Positions 1 through 8,273 are shown, counted from the stretch's first letter. The stretch: 64,000 nucleotides of DNA from Sphingosinicella terrae (GCF_003347635.1 NZ_QDFY01000005.1:124001-188000); one strand, 5' to 3'. Numbers and translations are program-made. The notes: generated by a model from the letters alone, not told the origin.

Positions 1-366
1 CGCGCCCAGGCGCAGGCCCGGACGGTCAGCCGCGCGGAGATCGAATTGGCGATGCGCGGGGCACAGCGCGCGGTCCGCGCCGCGCCGGCCGCGGCGGCCG
101 TCTCGATGATGCACGGCGCCGCCGGCATGGAGCATGGTGCCGCCGGCATGGAGGACGGCGCCCGCCGGATGGAGCGGGAAGCGGCGAGGCTCGAGGATCC
201 GGACTATCGCGAGCGCGCCATCGCCCGCGCCCGCGCCCATGGCGAGACCGTCACCCATGAGGACCTAGTCGAGGCCGCCGAAGGCCTTCGCGAAGGCGCC
301 GAGGGCATGCGGGAAGGCGCGCGCGAGATGCGCGAGGCCGCGGAGCGGATGCGCCGCGAGCATTGA
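1..366 (+). CDS. C-terminal part of a Met/Glu/Arg-rich protein (5' end outside window)
   Basis: The reading frame is open from the first base and ends at TGA 364-366, giving 121 visible residues. The frame continues upstream of the first internal start codon, so this is the end of a longer gene. The visible part is strongly repetitive: GAAGMEHGAAGMEDGARRME, then EGLREGAEGMREGAREMREA, an amphipathic heptad-like pattern with regularly spaced Met. Such tails occur at the C-terminus of some sphingomonad membrane peptidase or sensor proteins (for example M56/BlaR-like), but no catalytic domain is visible here, so function is not assigned. A good hairpin terminator follows. Confidence 0.6.
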   Translation, partial: RAQAQARTVSRAEIELAMRGAQRAVRAAPAAAAVSMMHGAAGMEHGAAGMEDGARRMEREAARLEDPDYRERAIARARAHGETVTHEDLVEAAEGLREGAEGMREGAREMREAAERMRREH

Positions 367-416
367 GATCCGGCTTCGGCGGGCAGCCTCGCAGCCCGCC
401 GAAGGCCAAGGGAGGG

Positions 417-448
417 AATGGCGGGCGGCTGCTGGGCCGTCCGCCATT
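417..448 (+). terminator. Rho-independent terminator after the partial gene
   Basis: A 13-bp stem (417-429 with 436-448, one G-T wobble) and a 6-base loop is followed by CTTTTC. It lies 50 bases after the stop codon at 366. A second hairpin just upstream (about 372-405, GGCTTCGGCGGGC against GCCCGCCGAAGGCC) has no T-run. Confidence 0.75.
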
Positions 449-525
449 CTTTTCGCTTGAGGCGCCGCCGCTTCTCCACCATCCCAGTGCGAGGCGCCGG
501 GAAGCGCGCCCGCACAGGGGGTCTC

Positions 526-615
526 ATGATCGGAAAGGCCATCACCTTCGCCGGCGCCGACGTGGTCGGCGCGGTCGCCATCGTCCATGCGATCGACGAT
601 CCGGTCGAGGAATGA
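526..615 (+). CDS. Possible 29-residue hydrophobic small protein
   Basis: ATG at 526 is preceded by AGGGGG (516-521). The 29-codon frame ends at TGA 613-615, just before the amidohydrolase gene. The peptide has a hydrophobic centre (FAGADVVGAVAIVHAI) and an acidic end (DDPVEE). It could be a real membrane peptide, a leader or chance. The stretch 367-649 otherwise holds only the terminator hairpins. Low certainty. Confidence 0.2.
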   Translation: MIGKAITFAGADVVGAVAIVHAIDDPVEE

Positions 616-649
616 CGGCGCGCGACATGGGCAGGGCCGCCGCCCGGTG

Positions 650-2359
650 ATGCGCGCCCGAACAGCGCTGGCGGTGCTCGCCTGCTGGCTCGCGGCAGCC
701 TGCGCCTCGGCGCCGCCGGCAGCGCCGGCCTATGACCTCGTCATCCGCGGCGGCACCCTCTACGACGGCAGCGGCGCCGCGCCCTTTGTCGGCGACGTCG
801 CGATCCAGGACGACCGCATCGCCTATGTCGGGCCGTCGGCGCCGGGGACGGGCCGGCGGGAAGTGACGGCAAACGGCCTCGCCGTCGCCCCCGGCTTCAT
901 CAACATGCTCAGCTGGTCGACCGAGTCGCTGATCGAGGACGGCCGCAGCCAGAGCGAGATCCGCCAGGGCGTCACCCTCCAGGTAATGGGCGAAGGCTCG
1001 TCGATGGGACCGCTCAACGACGAGATGAAGCGGCTGGAGCAGTCGCGCCAGGGCGACATACGCTATCCGATCGCCTGGACCAGCCTCGGCGAGTATCTCG
1101 AGCATCTCGAGCGGCGCGGCGTCTCGACCAATGTCGCGAGCTTCGTCGGCGCGGCGACGGTGAGGGTCCACGAGCTCGGCGAGGACGACGTCGATCCCGA
1201 TGCGGCGCAGCTCGCCCGGATGCGCGCGCTCGTCCGTGCGGCGATGGACGAGGGGGCGATGGGCGTCGGCAGCTCGCTCATCTACGCGCCCGGCAGCTTC
1301 GCCGAGACCGACGAGCTCGTCGCCCTGGTCGAGGAGGCCGGGCGTTGCGGCGGCATGTACGTCACCCACATGCGATCGGAGGGGGATTCCATCCTCCGAT
1401 CGATCGACGAGGTGGTCGAGATCGCCCGCCGCAGCGGCGCACCGGCGGAGATCTACCATCTCAAGCTCGCCGGCCGCGACAATTGGCGGCTCTATCCGGA
1501 GGTGATCGCGCGGATCGAGGCGGCGCGCGCCGCCGGCCTTCGCATCACCGCCGACATGTATACCTATACCGCCGGCGCCACCGGCCTCGACGCGGCGATG
1601 CCGCTCTGGGTGCAGGCGGGCGGCCAGGAAGCGTGGATCGCACGCCTTCGCGATCCGGCGATCCGTGCCCGCGTCGCCGAGGAGATGCGCCGGCCCGGCC
1701 AGGGCTGGGAGAATCTCTATCATGGCGCCGGGGCGGGGGGCGTCCTGCTCAGCCAGTTCCGCAATCCGGCGCTGCGCGAGCTCGCCGGCAAGACCCTCGC
1801 CGAGGTCGCGGCAATGCGCGGCAAGAGCCCCGAGGAGACGGCGATGGACCTCGTCGTCGAAGACGAGAGCCGGGTCGGGGCGATCTATTTCCTGATGTCG
1901 GAGGACAATGTCCGCCGCCAGATCGCTTTGCCCTGGATGAGCTTCGGCTCCGACGCGGCCAGCATGGCGACCGAGGGCGTGTTCCTGAACGGCCACCCGC
2001 ACCCGCGCGCCTACGGTAATTTCGCGCGGCTGCTCGGCCGCTACGTCCGCGACGAGCGGATCATCCCGCTCGAGGAGGCGGTGCGGCGGCTGACCTCGCT
2101 GCCCGCCGCCAATCTCGGGATTGCGGACCGCGGCGCGCTGCGCGCCGGCCATTTCGCCGATATCGCGGTGTTCGACCCCAATATGATCGCCGACCGCGCC
2201 ACCTTCGAGGCACCCCACGCCTACGCGGTCGGCATGCGCCACGTCTTCGTCAACGGCGTCCAGGTGCTCGCCGACGGCGCGCATGTCGGGGCGACCCCGG
2301 GACGGTTCGTGCGCGGCCCCGGCTGGCGGCGATGCCGGGCAGCGGCTTCCGCCGGCTGA
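650..2359 (+). CDS. Exported amidohydrolase of the D-aminoacylase type, with altered metal motif
   Basis: This 569-residue protein belongs to the amidohydrolase superfamily near N-acyl-D-amino-acid deacylases. The start ATG 650 gives a signal sequence with a lipobox-like end (LAAAC, Cys18), so a periplasmic or outer-membrane-bound enzyme is inferred. Family signs are the beta-sandwich entry VIRGGTLYDGSG, then His240 (YVTHMRSEG), His270 (EIYHLKL) and Asp435 (FGSDAAS), with the 30-residue His-His spacing expected of the family. The usual HxH/HxD site after strand 1 (GFIDxHxH) is replaced by GFINMLSWS (residues 82-90), so one metal site appears lost; a subfamily with this sequence is known to me only from memory. 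The M20 peptidase gene follows after 51 bases, suggesting a joint role in peptide or N-acyl amino acid turnover. Substrate unknown. Confidence 0.8.
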   Translation: MRARTALAVLACWLAAACASAPPAAPAYDLVIRGGTLYDGSGAAPFVGDVAIQDDRIAYVGPSAPGTGRREVTANGLAVAPGFINMLSWSTESLIEDGRSQSEIRQGVTLQVMGEGSSMGPLNDEMKRLEQSRQGDIRYPIAWTSLGEYLEHLERRGVSTNVASFVGAATVRVHELGEDDVDPDAAQLARMRALVRAAMDEGAMGVGSSLIYAPGSFAETDELVALVEEAGRCGGMYVTHMRSEGDSILRSIDEVVEIARRSGAPAEIYHLKLAGRDNWRLYPEVIARIEAARAAGLRITADMYTYTAGATGLDAAMPLWVQAGGQEAWIARLRDPAIRARVAEEMRRPGQGWENLYHGAGAGGVLLSQFRNPALRELAGKTLAEVAAMRGKSPEETAMDLVVEDESRVGAIYFLMSEDNVRRQIALPWMSFGSDAASMATEGVFLNGHPHPRAYGNFARLLGRYVRDERIIPLEEAVRRLTSLPAANLGIADRGALRAGHFADIAVFDPNMIADRATFEAPHAYAVGMRHVFVNGVQVLADGAHVGATPGRFVRGPGWRRCRAAASAG

Positions 2360-2410
2360 CATGGCGGCTCGCTTCGACGCTCATCCTTCCAAACGGTCAG
2401 GGGAACCGAC

Positions 2411-3811
2411 ATGTCCAGATTTCTGACCCTGCTCGCGATCGCCGCCGCGGCCCTGGCGCCGCTGGCGGCCGCGCCGGCCGCGGCGCAGGACGCGCCCCAC
2501 CAGCGCCAGGCGCGGGCCGTGCTCGAGCGCCTGGTCACCTTCCGCAGCGCCGCCGGCCACGCCCAGGTGCCGGCCATGGCCGACTATATCGTCGAGACGC
2601 TCCGCGCCGGCGGCTTCCCGGCGGAGGACATCGTCCGGCTGCCCCATGACGACACGGTCGGGCTGCTCGTGCGGGTGCCGGGCCGCGATCCCTCCGCCCG
2701 GCCCTTGCTCTTCTCCGGCCACATGGACGTCGTCGACGCGCGGCCCGAGGACTGGGAGCGCGATCCGTTCCGGCTCATCGAGGAGAATGGCTATCTGTTC
2801 GGCCGCGGCGTGGAGGACAACAAGACCGGCATCGCCTCGATGGTGTCGGCCCTGCTGCGAATGCGCGCCGACGGCTTCCGCCCGCGCCGGACCCTGGTCT
2901 TCGCCTTCGTCGGCGACGAGGAGACGACGTTCGGCACGACCCGGCTGATCGCCGCCCATCCCTGGGTGCGAAGCGCCGAATATGCAATCAACACCGATGC
3001 CGGCGGCGGCGGCCTTGCGCCCGACGGGCGTGCCCTGGTCTACCTCGTCCAGGGCGCCGAGAAGACCTACGCCACCTTCCGCCTGACCGCGACCAATCCG
3101 GGCGGCCATTCCAGCCGTCCCCGCCGCGACAATGCGATCTACGATCTTTCTCGCGCCCTGCTGCGGGTGGAGCAATATCGCTTCCCCGCCATGGCGAACG
3201 CGCTGACCCGGGCCTATCTCGGCACGCTTGCCGGCCTGGTCACGGGCGAGGCCGGGGCGGCGCTTCGCGCCTTCGCCGACGATCCAAGCGACGCCACCGC
3301 CGAGGCGCTCTACGATTCGGCGGAATATGTCGGCGCCACCCGGACGACCTGCGTCGCCACCATGGCCGAAGCCGGCCATGCCGAGAATGCGCTGCCGCAG
3401 CGCGCTTCGGCGATGGTCAATTGCCGCATCTTCCCCGGCGTCGAGGTGGAGGCGGTCCGAACCGCCCTGGCGGAGGCCGTCGCCAATCCCGCCATCGCCG
3501 TCGAGACCACCGGCGATCCGGAGACGGGGCCGGTCTCGGAAATGCGCGAGGACGTGATGGCGGCGATCGCCCGATCGGTCCACCGCCGCCATCCGGACAT
3601 ACCGATCTCGCCCTATCTCGAGGCCGGCGCCACCGACGGCGTCGTCTACCGCACCGCCGGCATTCCCACCTTCGGGACCTCGGGCATCTTCGTGAAGCCG
3701 GACGAGATCTTCGCCCACGGTCTCAACGAGCGGATCCCGGTCGCGAGCTTCTACGAGGCGATCGACCATGTCCACGATCTCGCCGTCGATCTCGGCGGCG
3801 ACGGGCGATAG
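2411..3811 (+). CDS. Exported M20-family zinc peptidase
   Basis: The 466-residue protein has a clear Sec signal peptide ending near AAPAAAQ (residue 26). M20 metal and catalytic residues are in order: His104 and catalytic Asp106 (FSGHMDVVDA), bridging Asp136 (GRGVEDNKTG), Glu170/171 (FVGDEET), Asp196 (NTDAGGG) and a C-terminal His in FAHGLNERIP. The inserted dimerisation domain begins near NPGGHSSRPR. M20 enzymes split terminal amino acids or acyl groups from small peptides and amides using two zinc ions. An AGGGGA ribosome site stands 7 bases before ATG 2411. It is probably co-transcribed with the upstream amidohydrolase, and both would act outside the cytoplasm. Exact substrate not predictable. 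Confidence 0.9.
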   Translation: MSRFLTLLAIAAAALAPLAAAPAAAQDAPHQRQARAVLERLVTFRSAAGHAQVPAMADYIVETLRAGGFPAEDIVRLPHDDTVGLLVRVPGRDPSARPLLFSGHMDVVDARPEDWERDPFRLIEENGYLFGRGVEDNKTGIASMVSALLRMRADGFRPRRTLVFAFVGDEETTFGTTRLIAAHPWVRSAEYAINTDAGGGGLAPDGRALVYLVQGAEKTYATFRLTATNPGGHSSRPRRDNAIYDLSRALLRVEQYRFPAMANALTRAYLGTLAGLVTGEAGAALRAFADDPSDATAEALYDSAEYVGATRTTCVATMAEAGHAENALPQRASAMVNCRIFPGVEVEAVRTALAEAVANPAIAVETTGDPETGPVSEMREDVMAAIARSVHRRHPDIPISPYLEAGATDGVVYRTAGIPTFGTSGIFVKPDEIFAHGLNERIPVASFYEAIDHVHDLAVDLGGDGR

Positions 3812-3971
3812 CGGGAACTTCCCGCCGCGGGGGGCCTTCTATCCAGGCGTGCCCGGCGGCGGGGGCGCTCCGCCGAAAAGGATTCGGAATCGGCGGAGGA
3901 ACGGACTAGTTTCATCCCGCAACGGTCCGCGTGCCGCGGCGCCGGATCGCCGGCGGCGGAAGGAGATCGAG

Positions 3972-5090
3972 GTGGCTCAAGCCCGTGCCTATATCAACGC
4001 CGTGGCCGGCGCCGTTCCCGGGCACGACGTGCACCGGCTGTTCATCGACTGGGCCGAGGGCCAGGTCGAGGATCCGCGTCTCCGCAAATTGTTCCTGCGC
4101 ATGGCCGATCGGTCGGGGATCGAGCATCGCTGGTCGGTGCTTCCGGAGCCGCCCGACGGCGGCCGTCCGATCTTCTACACCGGCGACTCCCCCGCCACCT
4201 CGGCGCGCATGGCCTGCTATGCCGAGGAAGCGCCGCGGCTGGCGCTGGCGGCGATCGCCAATTTGCGCGAACGGATCGGAATCGAGGGCGTCACCCATCT
4301 CGTCGTCGCCAGCTGCACCGGCTTCGTCGCCCCCGGCATCGACCAGATCATCGCCCGTGAGCTCGGACTCGGCCATGTCGAGCGCACCCTGGTCGGCTTC
4401 ATGGGCTGCTACGCCGCCGTCTCGGCGCTGCGCGTCGCGCATCATATCGTCCGCTCCGAACCGGAGGCGCGGGTGCTCGCGGTCACCGTCGAGTTGTGCT
4501 CGCTGCATCTCCAGGAGACGCAGGCGCTGGAATCGCTGCTGGCCATGCTCCAGTTCAGCGACGGTGCCGCCGCCGCCTTGGTCACCTCGGATCCGCAGGG
4601 ATTCGAGATGAGCCATCTCTTCGCCGCCGCTCTTCCCGAGTCGAACGAGCTGATCCAGTGGAAGATCGGCGACACCGGCTTCGAGATGACGCTGTCGGGC
4701 GAGGTGCCGGGCCGGATCGCCGCCGCGCTCGACGATCCGGACGTGCGGGCCCGGCTCTACAATGGCTGGTCGCCCGACGAGATCGACAGCTGGGCGGTCC
4801 ATGCCGGCGGCCGCTCGATCCTCGACGCGGTGGAGAAGGGGCTAGACCTCCCGCAAGGCGCCCTGTTCGCATCGCGCGACATCCTCGCCCGATACGGCAA
4901 CATGTCCTCCTCGACCCTGATGTTCGTGCTCGCCGAGCTGCTCGGCCGGCCGGACGTGCGCAAGGGCGTCGCCATCGCCTTCGGGCCGGGCCTGGCGGCA
5001 GAGGGCTTCCATTTCGAGAGAGTAGGGGAAGCGGCCCCCATCGCAACCGATACCCTCTCCCTGGAGGGGGAGGGCTCTTCGAGGGGGTAG
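3972..5090 (+). CDS. Type III polyketide synthase
   Basis: This 372-residue chalcone-synthase-fold enzyme condenses malonyl-CoA units onto an acyl-CoA starter. The catalytic triad is visible: Cys115 (VVASCTGFVAPGID), His277 (WAVHAGGRSILD) and Asn310 (RYGNMSSSTLMF), plus the late AFGPGL loop (336-341). I chose the GTG at 3972 because AGGAG (3961-3965) sits 6 bases before it. The open frame extends upstream to an ATG inside the M20 gene, but that part looks non-coding. The last 22 residues (351-372) come from a palindromic GC repeat and are absent from normal family ends. It is first in a tight operon with a methyltransferase and a flavoprotein, resembling the logic of srsABC phenolic-lipid operons of Streptomyces. 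The product is probably a methylated, oxidised alkylresorcinol, pyrone or quinone lipid, by inference. Confidence 0.93.
   Translation: MAQARAYINAVAGAVPGHDVHRLFIDWAEGQVEDPRLRKLFLRMADRSGIEHRWSVLPEPPDGGRPIFYTGDSPATSARMACYAEEAPRLALAAIANLRERIGIEGVTHLVVASCTGFVAPGIDQIIARELGLGHVERTLVGFMGCYAAVSALRVAHHIVRSEPEARVLAVTVELCSLHLQETQALESLLAMLQFSDGAAAALVTSDPQGFEMSHLFAAALPESNELIQWKIGDTGFEMTLSGEVPGRIAAALDDPDVRARLYNGWSPDEIDSWAVHAGGRSILDAVEKGLDLPQGALFASRDILARYGNMSSSTLMFVLAELLGRPDVRKGVAIAFGPGLAAEGFHFERVGEAAPIATDTLSLEGEGSSRG
5053..5074. repeat. Palindromic C/G-rich short repeat inside the end of the PKS gene
   Basis: CCCTCTCCC (5053-5061) and GGGGGAGGG (5066-5074) form a stem with one G-T pair around TGGA. It is read in frame as the PKS C-terminal tail DTLSLEGEGSSRG. 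It looks like one of the short palindromic intergenic repeats common in GC-rich proteobacteria. Confidence 0.45.
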
Positions 5091-5093
5091 GGC

Positions 5094-5789
5094 GTGCCTT
5101 CCCTGGCCGCCCGTATCCGCACCGAGGAGCAGATGGACGATCCGGCGCTCGATCCCGCCGTCTACGACCTCGTCCTGCGCGATCTCGACCGGGTGAACGG
5201 CTGGACCTTCGCTCGGCGGCCGACCTTGTCCTTCCTCGCCCGGGCGACGTTGGGGCTCGACCGCTTCAGGCTGCTCGATGTCGGCTTCGGCCATGGCGAC
5301 ATGCTTCGCGCCATCGGACGCTGGGCCCGCGGCCGCGGGCTCGAGGCCGAGCTGATCGGAATCGACCTCAACCCGCGCAGCGAGGCGGCGGCGCGGGTGG
5401 CGACTCCGCCCGGCCTCGCGATCGACTACCGGACCGGCGACTATGCCGCGCTGGAGGAACCGTTCGACCTCATCGTCAGCAGCCTCGTCGCCCATCACAT
5501 GACGGACGCGCAGCTGCGCGATTTCCTCCGCTTCATGGAAAGGACCGCCCGCCGCGGCTGGCTGGTCAACGACCTCCATCGCCACGCCTTCGCCTATCAC
5601 GGCTACCCCCTTCTCGCCCGCCTGCTCGGCGCCCACCGCATCGTCCGCGAGGACGGCCAGCTCTCCATCGCGCGCGCCTTCCGGCCGTCCGAATGGGCGG
5701 AGATGCTCGCCGCAGCCGGCGTGCCCGCCGGCACCGCCCGCATCGTCCGCCGGGCACCCTTTCGCCTGTGCGTCGAGCGGCTGCGCTGA
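5094..5789 (+). CDS. Class I SAM-dependent methyltransferase of the PKS operon
   Basis: The 231-residue protein has the Rossmann methyltransferase motif I RLLDVGFGHGDMLRAI (residues 59-74), an acidic residue after strand 2 (IGIDLNPRS) and motif IV-like FDLIVSSLVAHHM. GTG 5094 starts 4 bases after the PKS stop. An internal ATG (5133) would remove a probably genuine N-terminus (MPSLAARIRTEEQMDDP), so the GTG is preferred. It presumably transfers a methyl group to a hydroxyl or carbon of the polyketide made by the upstream synthase; this rests on context. No membrane segment is visible, unlike the membrane methyltransferase SrsB of Streptomyces. Its 3' end overlaps the next gene by 22 bases. Confidence 0.85.
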   Translation: MPSLAARIRTEEQMDDPALDPAVYDLVLRDLDRVNGWTFARRPTLSFLARATLGLDRFRLLDVGFGHGDMLRAIGRWARGRGLEAELIGIDLNPRSEAAARVATPPGLAIDYRTGDYAALEEPFDLIVSSLVAHHMTDAQLRDFLRFMERTARRGWLVNDLHRHAFAYHGYPLLARLLGAHRIVREDGQLSIARAFRPSEWAEMLAAAGVPAGTARIVRRAPFRLCVERLR

Positions 5790-6853
5790 TCGTCGGCGGC
5801 GGCCCCGCCGGGTCCGCCGCCGCCATCGTCCTCGCCCGCGGCGGCGTGCGGGCCGAACTCCACGAGCGCAGCCGCGGCGACCGCGACGTCGTCTGCGGCG
5901 GCTTTCTCGGCTGGGATGCCATTGCCCGGCTGCGGCGGCTGGGCGTCGAACCGGAGACTCTCGGCGCCCGGCCGATCCGCCGGCTGCGGCTCTGCGCGGG
6001 CGGGGCGCAGGTCGAGACGACGCTGCCGTCGCTCGCCGCCGGCCTTTCGCGCCGGCGCCTCGATTCCGCCTTGCTCGCCGCCGCCGAGCAGGCGGGGACC
6101 CGGGTCGTCCGCGGTCACGCTGCCCGCGCGGTCGAGGCGGCGGCGGTGCGCTTCGACGACGGGGAGTCGGTGACGGCGGACGCGTTGTTCCTCGCCACCG
6201 GCAAGCATGAGCTTCGCGGCGCAGCGCGGCCGGTCCCGTCCGGCACGGTGGCTGCCGCGGGGCTGCGCACTGCCCTGCCGCCGCGGCCGGAGCTCGAGCG
6301 CGCCTTGGCCGAAACGATCGAGCTTCATCTGTTCGACGGCGGCTATGCCGGGCTGCTGCTCCAGGAGGACGGTTCCGCCAATCTCTGCCTGTCGATCGCC
6401 CGGGCCCGGCTCGCCGCCGCCGCCGGCCCGACGGCGCTCTTCGCCGAGCTGGCGGCGGAATCCCCGATCTTCGCCCGCCGGCTGGACGGGTTCCTGCCGG
6501 AACGATGGGACGCCGTTGCCGGCGTGCCTTATGGCTGGCGTGCGCGCGCGGGCGAGGCCGGCCTGTTCCGGGTCGGCGACCAGGCGGCGGTCATCGCGTC
6601 GCTCGCCGGCGACGGCATCGCGATCGCCCTGGCCAGCGGCGAGGCGGCGGCGCACGCCCTCCTCGCCGGCGGGCCCGATGCCGCTTCGGGCTATCAGGCT
6701 GCCTTCGCCCGGCAGGCGGCGCGCCCGGTGAGGCTCGCGGAGCTGTTCCGCCGATCGGCCGAGCGCGCGTCGTCCCGGCGGCCGATGATGCGGCTGCTGC
6801 GGCTGGTGCCGGGCGCCGCCGGCATCGCCGCGCGCCTTACCCGGATCGGCTAG
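5768..6853 (+). CDS. FAD-dependent monooxygenase/reductase of the PKS operon
   Basis: The 361-residue protein begins with an FAD-binding Rossmann motif (LIVGGGPAGSAAA, about residues 7-19), followed by a CGGFLGWDA segment typical of geranylgeranyl-reductase-like flavoproteins, and a second FAD motif near GLFRVGDQAAVIASLAGDG. The start is GTG 5768, inside the end of the methyltransferase gene, because the frame must open before the dinucleotide fold and no later start keeps it. The overlap implies translational coupling. By analogy with SrsC-type flavoproteins it would hydroxylate or oxidise the aromatic ring of the polyketide lipid; a reductase acting on polyene or isoprenoid chains is an alternative. 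The frame stays open far upstream, but that is only a shadow of the PKS gene. Confidence 0.85.
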   Translation: MRRAAALIVGGGPAGSAAAIVLARGGVRAELHERSRGDRDVVCGGFLGWDAIARLRRLGVEPETLGARPIRRLRLCAGGAQVETTLPSLAAGLSRRRLDSALLAAAEQAGTRVVRGHAARAVEAAAVRFDDGESVTADALFLATGKHELRGAARPVPSGTVAAAGLRTALPPRPELERALAETIELHLFDGGYAGLLLQEDGSANLCLSIARARLAAAAGPTALFAELAAESPIFARRLDGFLPERWDAVAGVPYGWRARAGEAGLFRVGDQAAVIASLAGDGIAIALASGEAAAHALLAGGPDAASGYQAAFARQAARPVRLAELFRRSAERASSRRPMMRLLRLVPGAAGIAARLTRIG

Positions 6854-6854
6854 G

Positions 6855-6885
6855 CCGGATGATCTGATTGCCTCAGACCATCCGG
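6855..6885. terminator. Hairpin between convergent genes
   Basis: A 13-bp stem with one mismatch (6855-6867 with 6873-6885, CCGGATG arms) and loop TTGCC lies directly after the flavoprotein stop and faces the SleB-type gene. There is no T-run, so termination is likely but weakly supported. A second small hairpin GTCGCT/AGCGAC overlaps the stop of the neighbouring minus-strand gene. Confidence 0.5.
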
Positions 6886-6949
6886 TCTGGCAGCTTGATA
6901 TGTCGCGACTTTCGGGTCGTCGGACGATCCCGTCCGGCGGCAAGTCGCT

Positions 6950-7909
6950 TTAGCGACCGGCGAGCGCCGCCGGCGCATCGTCGCGCCATTGGCCGCTATT
7001 GCGATATTCCTCGCGGATGGTGGATTCGGGCAGATCCGCCGCTTCCCAGCGTGGATCAGGGGCGATGTCCGACGGGATCGGCGCAGGCCGCGCCGCCGTT
7101 GCAGTCGTCGCCATAGGCGCAGTCGGGGCAGCCGCGGCGTAACGGGGGAAGAGGATCGCCGACGGACGCGGCAGCGGCTCGCTTCCTGCGTAGGCGGCGG
7201 TGAAGGCCGGCGTTTCGCCGGCCGGCCCGGGCAGCCGGTAGAAGGCGTGGGCGCCGATCGACAAGGTCGGCTGCAGCCGCGGCGCCCAGGACGGCGAGAC
7301 CGCGTGGGTGTGGTAATGCGTCGAATTGCCCACAGCCGCGTGGACGCGCCCGGCCAGCGCTTCCGCCGCAAGCGCCCGCGCCCGTGCCCAGGCGATGCCG
7401 CCCGCCGGGCGGCCCAGCGATCCGTCGCAGGTGAAGGTGAACTGGCAGCCGCCGCCCGGCCGCATCGGCCCCTGATAGACCACGCCGCAGACGCTGTTCG
7501 GCCAGGCGGGATGGCGGACCCGGTTCAGCACCACCTGGGCGACGGCGCGCTGGCCGTCCTCGCTTTCCGAAGCGGCCTCGTAATAGACGGCCTGGGCGAG
7601 GCAATCGAGCGAGCGCAGCTGATCGGTCGCGGTCCGGCCGCGGAAGGCGAAGCCGTCGCCGCCTTCGGCAAGCGCCGAGAGGATCGCCTGGGTCCGGGCG
7701 AGAAATTCCGCCGCGGCGGGATCGGATGCGAGGTCGGAGGCGCTGAGGGTCTGCGCCTCCGCCTGGATGCCGGACGGCGCGATCAGGGCGACGCGCTCCT
7801 CGACGGGGACGCAGGAGACGCTGGCGGCGGTGAGCGCGAGCAAAGGCCAGCGCCATCGCCGGGCTCCCTCGCTCCTGCCGTTCCTGCCTTGCGATACGCC
7901 CAACGCCAT
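6950..7909 (-). CDS. SleB-type cell wall hydrolase
   Basis: The 319-residue protein carries the Hydrolase_2/SleB lytic transglycosylase domain (PF07486): LDCLAQAVYYEAASESEDGQ with the expected catalytic Glu111, followed by AVAQVVLNRVRH and GCQFTFTCDG. An N-terminal hydrophobic segment (WPLLALTAASVSC, residues 21-33) ends at a possible lipobox Cys33, so it should act on peptidoglycan in the periplasm. I start it at ATG 7909; a GTG at 7948 would add 13 residues without a better ribosome site. The C-terminal 100 residues are Ala/Pro-rich and probably disordered. Sphingomonads carry several such hydrolases with sporulation-unrelated roles in wall remodelling. Confidence 0.88.
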   Translation of the reverse strand: MALGVSQGRNGRSEGARRWRWPLLALTAASVSCVPVEERVALIAPSGIQAEAQTLSASDLASDPAAAEFLARTQAILSALAEGGDGFAFRGRTATDQLRSLDCLAQAVYYEAASESEDGQRAVAQVVLNRVRHPAWPNSVCGVVYQGPMRPGGGCQFTFTCDGSLGRPAGGIAWARARALAAEALAGRVHAAVGNSTHYHTHAVSPSWAPRLQPTLSIGAHAFYRLPGPAGETPAFTAAYAGSEPLPRPSAILFPRYAAAAPTAPMATTATAARPAPIPSDIAPDPRWEAADLPESTIREEYRNSGQWRDDAPAALAGR

Positions 7910-8052
7910 GCCTGAATCCACCCGAAACGACGCTTCCGGAAGAGGCACTTAGCGTCATCGCCGCATCGGCGCGCGACCTGATTTCGAGCCGTCCCAGCCA
8001 GGGACAGACGTATCGGAAAGGTTTCCGTCAACGCCGCTCGGGCGCAATCCCC

Positions 8053-8208
8053 TCAATCGGATCGCGTCGTGCTCTTGCGGCTCGGAGTCCCGCCCTTCAG
8101 CTTGTCGCCGGTGATCGCCGCTCCGCTATGGCCCTTGGCCTGCTCCGCCTCGCGCAATGTGGGGTTCCTGTTGTTGTTCTTGCCTTCGGCGCCGCTGTGC
8201 TCGCGCAT
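8053..8208 (-). CDS. 51-residue basic hydrophilic protein
   Basis: A strong ribosome site (AAGGAGAG) lies just upstream of ATG 8208, and the product is 51 residues: MREHSGAEGKNNNRNPT and so on, ending SRKSTTRSD. It is Asn/Lys/Arg/Ser-rich, lacks any hydrophobic segment and is predicted disordered. A longer open frame to 8241 has no ribosome site. Its GC-poor stretch (Asn codons) is unlike chance frames in this genome, which supports a real gene. I know no function; small nucleic-acid-binding or stress-related proteins of this composition are common. It sits alone between the SleB gene and the palindromic element. Confidence 0.6.
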   Translation of the reverse strand: MREHSGAEGKNNNRNPTLREAEQAKGHSGAAITGDKLKGGTPSRKSTTRSD

Positions 8209-8273
8209 TGCGTCTCTCCTTGCTTGCCTCGCGCCAACCAACGAACCGGCCCCGGCGCAAGTTGCCGCGCCTA

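Noticed and set aside
542-2362. 606-codon open frame on the minus strand
   Set aside because: It is fully antisense to the amidohydrolase, has no protein motif and is typical of GC-rich shadow frames.
4496-6853. 785-codon frame suggesting a fused flavoprotein
   Set aside because: The upstream part overlaps PKS and methyltransferase in another frame and has no domain.
7990-8010. Possible further copy of the MITE terminus (CAGGGACAGACG)
   Set aside because: Matches only about 8 contiguous bases, within chance for this composition.
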